Source of the DNA: a bacterium
GTDB taxonomy: Bacteria; Bacillota_I; Bacilli_A; RF39; UBA660
Assembly (NCBI GenBank): GCA_029007415.1
Contig: JAQXHT010000022.1
Location: 1 to 7,973 of the forward strand
Length of the DNA: 7,973 nt
Reading direction: 5' to 3'
Part shown: piece by piece, positions 5,952 through 7,973 of the stretch
Numbering within the stretch: the first letter of the stretch is position 1
How the letters are laid out: each line of letters opens with the position of its first letter
Notes under the pieces: model-generated
What the model was told of the DNA's origin: nothing
Databases searched by the model: none
Seen by the model: the letters and a program-made list of their open reading frames with translations, nothing else
Translations under genes and position numbers: made by a program

Positions 5952-7021
5952 AAAATAAAAATAATATCCTTCCTTTTGCTATAATTTTTATAACTGTTTT
6001 CCTAATAGCTACTTTAATATTGTATTTAGTAAATATAAGACTAAGACTGTGGGTGATTATTCTTTTAAGTGTTATAGCTATTATAAGTTTTATAATTGGA
6101 ATAATTCAAAAGATTAGGTTACTTTCAAATGATAAAAAGAAACCTTTAATTATTATCACTATCTTAATAGTTTTACTTAGTTTACTTTTTTCACCCTACA
6201 TTATTCTTATTTTAGCATTTAGTTATAAACCAGAACATACTGTAACATTAGATGATAAAAAATATGTAGCAGTTGTTACTTCATTTTTACATGTTGATGT
6301 TGATTATTATGACTATTATGGATTTCTATTGATGGGAACCAAAGTAAGAGTGCATGGTGATTTTGGAAAAGGCGGTTATGACCCTTTCACTAATCAAAAT
6401 ATTTCTGATAGTGTTACTTATACCTATTACGATGATACTGGAAAAATAAAAACAAAAAGAATAGAAACATTTGTTAAAGATAAAAATGGTAAAGTAATAG
6501 ATAAAAATAATTATAATATAGATAGTAATAAATCTAATAGTTCTACTGATTATCTATTACCAGAAGATGAAGAAGTATTATATGAAAAGAAATTTAATAA
6601 CACCATTTTAAGAACTGGTAAAGTAGATAATGTATTAGGACAAAATATGTTAGTAAATATTCTAAGAAGTAAAGACAATGGTAAAAACTTTTATGTTATA
6701 TCAGATGATGTAATTCAAGTTAGTAATGAAGCAAAATTCTTATTTTTAAATGAAAACTTAGGATTTATAGCTAATACAGGTAAAATTTATTTAGATGATA
6801 ATAAAACTAGTTTATATGTTACTAATAATGGAGGTAAAACTTTTCTAAGTTCTAAATTTAATTATACAAATGAGGATGTTTCTTATCTAACAATAAAAAG
6901 TATGCCTTATTATGATAATAATACTTTAATATTAAAATGTTTTATAGATGATGATAAAGAGTTAACATTTATTAGTAATGATAATGGACTTAATTGGAAC
7001 AATGCTATTCACAAATATTAA
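5948..7021 (+). CDS. Membrane-anchored protein with Asp-box (BNR/sialidase-like) repeats
   Basis: The 357-residue protein starts with three strongly hydrophobic helices (about residues 9-28, 34-55 and 65-92), then a hydrophilic domain rich in Y, D, N and K. In the last third are three evenly spaced Asp-box-like motifs: SKDNGKNF (241-248), TNNGGKTF (292-299) and SNDNGLNW (343-350), about 51 residues apart. Asp-boxes are beta-hairpin turns found in sialidases and other beta-propeller proteins. Three are too few for a full propeller, and no sialidase catalytic residues (such as an RIP motif) are seen, so I call no enzyme activity. The soluble domain probably lies outside the cell, given three helices and a lysine-rich loop before the third. 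There is no AGGAG; GGTGAT (5937-5942), which pairs with the 16S tail further upstream than usual, is the likely RBS. The start overlaps the stop of the preceding remnant. Confidence 0.7.
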   Translation: MKNKNNILPFAIIFITVFLIATLILYLVNIRLRLWVIILLSVIAIISFIIGIIQKIRLLSNDKKKPLIIITILIVLLSLLFSPYIILILAFSYKPEHTVTLDDKKYVAVVTSFLHVDVDYYDYYGFLLMGTKVRVHGDFGKGGYDPFTNQNISDSVTYTYYDDTGKIKTKRIETFVKDKNGKVIDKNNYNIDSNKSNSSTDYLLPEDEEVLYEKKFNNTILRTGKVDNVLGQNMLVNILRSKDNGKNFYVISDDVIQVSNEAKFLFLNENLGFIANTGKIYLDDNKTSLYVTNNGGKTFLSSKFNYTNEDVSYLTIKSMPYYDNNTLILKCFIDDDKELTFISNDNGLNWNNAIHKY

Positions 7022-7036
7022 CTTCTATACTATAAT
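7008..7036 (+). promoter_or_regulatory. Sigma-A-type promoter for the acyl-CoA dehydrogenase gene
   Basis: TTCACA (7008-7013, five of six matches to TTGACA) and a perfect TATAAT (7031-7036) are separated by 17 bases, the ideal spacing. The -35 box lies inside the end of the upstream coding sequence. Transcription would start near 7043, about 24 bases before the ATG, with RBS AGGAG at 7054-7058. Confidence 0.75.
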
Positions 7037-7066
7037 TAAATAAAATACAGAATAGGAGTTGATTAT

Positions 7067-7973
7067 ATGAAAAATGTCACAATACTTGGAGGAGGAGTCT
7101 TAGGAAGTCAGATAGCTTTTCAGACAGCTTATTCAGGATTTAATGTAACTATTTATCTTAGAAGTGAGGGAAGTATCGAAAGATGTAAACCTAAACTAGC
7201 TAAACTAAAAGAAAATTATATAAATGCTATTAATTTAATGACTAAAGATAAATCTTATGCAACTTGGTGTAATGGTATTGCTTCCATAGATGAATTTGAT
7301 AAAGATACTTGTTTGAAAAAAGTAGAGGAAGCCGCTAACAATATTAAACTAGAACTAGATTTAGAAAAAGCAGTAGCAGATGCTGATTTAGTTATTGAAT
7401 CAATGAGTGAAGTGTTTGAAGCTAAGAAAGAATTATTTATAAAACTAGCACCACTTCTTCCTAGTAAAACTATACTAGTAACTAACTCTTCTACTATGTT
7501 ACCAAGTCACCTTGCTAAATATACAAAAAGAGAAGAAAAATTCTTAGCTCTTCATTTTGCTAATTCTATCTGGAAAAATAATATAGCAGAAGTAATGAAA
7601 CAAAGTAAGACGAAAGAAGAATACTTTAATATTGTTTTGAAATTTGCTAAAGATATTAAAATGTTACCTTTACCAGTAAGAAAAGAAAAATCAGGTTATT
7701 TATTAAACTCAATGTTAATACCATTTTTGTTTTCTGCTCTTGACCTTGTTGTAAATGAAATATCAGATCCAGCAAGTATTGATACTGCATGGACGATTGG
7801 AACAGGAGCACCTGAAGGACCATTTCAAATACTAGATACAGTAGGGTTAAAAACAGCTTATGATATAGTAGAAATGTATGTAAAGATACCATCATTTCTA
7901 GCACCTTATAACTTCAAAGGAATGCATAAGTTATTAAAAAAATATATAGATGAAGGAAAACTAGGAGTAGCAA
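7067..7973 (+). CDS. 3-hydroxyacyl-CoA dehydrogenase, 3' end outside the window
   Basis: The frame is open from ATG at 7067 to the window end (302 codons). The N-terminus ILGGGVLGSQIAF holds the NAD-binding GxGxxG loop (G8, G10, G13). Further family landmarks follow: VIESMSE (E111), TNSS (N140-S142), LHFANS (H163), E175 in IAEVM, and SGYLLNSML (N214), so the catalytic Ser-His-Glu-Asn set is present. The C-terminal domain carries AWTIGTGAPEGPFQILDTVG, equivalent to the G-x-P-x-GPF-x-x-x-D-x-x-G element. Such enzymes oxidise L-3-hydroxyacyl-CoA with NAD+, as in butyrate/fatty acid metabolism. The usual HFFNP around the histidine is HFANS here, a variant I associate with a lactic-acid-bacteria-type subgroup, so the exact substrate is uncertain. 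The family is about 280-310 residues, so little is missing. It has its own promoter and an AGGAG RBS 8 bases before the ATG, and is unrelated to the left operon. Confidence 0.9.
   Translation, partial: MKNVTILGGGVLGSQIAFQTAYSGFNVTIYLRSEGSIERCKPKLAKLKENYINAINLMTKDKSYATWCNGIASIDEFDKDTCLKKVEEAANNIKLELDLEKAVADADLVIESMSEVFEAKKELFIKLAPLLPSKTILVTNSSTMLPSHLAKYTKREEKFLALHFANSIWKNNIAEVMKQSKTKEEYFNIVLKFAKDIKMLPLPVRKEKSGYLLNSMLIPFLFSALDLVVNEISDPASIDTAWTIGTGAPEGPFQILDTVGLKTAYDIVEMYVKIPSFLAPYNFKGMHKLLKKYIDEGKLGVA

Noticed and set aside
1..7973. CRISPR array, tRNA or rRNA genes, transposase or integrase.
   Set aside because: No regularly spaced repeats, no cloverleaf-like segment and no recombinase motif were seen on either strand.

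Overview
The window is very AT-rich (roughly three quarters A/T by eye) and reads as Bacillota DNA: strong AGGAG-type ribosome binding sites, sigma-A-like promoters, and TGA used as a true stop (the genes at 556 and 1076 both end in TGA, and tryptophan is TGG). That argues for code 11, not the Mollicutes code 4. A decayed D-Ala-D-Ala carboxypeptidase gene suggests a walled host lineage. I cannot name the species; an uncultured gut-type Bacilli or Clostridia relative fits best.

Left part (1-5346). A WYL-domain regulator whose start lies outside the window (2-499) is followed by an extended -10 promoter and a tight three-gene operon (556-5346). Gene 1 is a small HAD-family phosphatase. Gene 2 is a 773-residue fusion of a second, Cof/sucrose-phosphatase-like HAD phosphatase to a C-terminal phosphoribosyltransferase (PRTase)-like domain. 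Gene 3 is a 650-residue fusion of a PfkB-family sugar/nucleoside kinase to a double SIS sugar-phosphate isomerase. The genes are separated by 4 bases and by a 4-base ATGA overlap, so they are almost certainly co-transcribed and translationally coupled. Together they encode two phosphatases, a PRPP-type transferase, a kinase and an isomerase: a compact sugar-phosphate/nucleoside pathway that I do not recognise as any housekeeping route. It is the most interesting part of the window.

Junction (5347-5951). Right after the operon comes decayed DNA: the 3' end of a dacA-like carboxypeptidase gene with a frame disruption, a hairpin terminator, a promoter and RBS driving only the first part of a second WYL-type regulator, and a short coding remnant with two in-frame stops that overlaps the next start codon. 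This looks like an insertion or recombination scar.

Right part (5948-7973). A membrane-anchored protein with three Asp-box (BNR) motifs is followed, from its own promoter, by a 3-hydroxyacyl-CoA dehydrogenase running off the window end. Leucine codon CTA is rare left of 5346 (about 6 in 1,760 codons by hand count) and common to the right (about 16 in 660). This supports a different origin for the left block.
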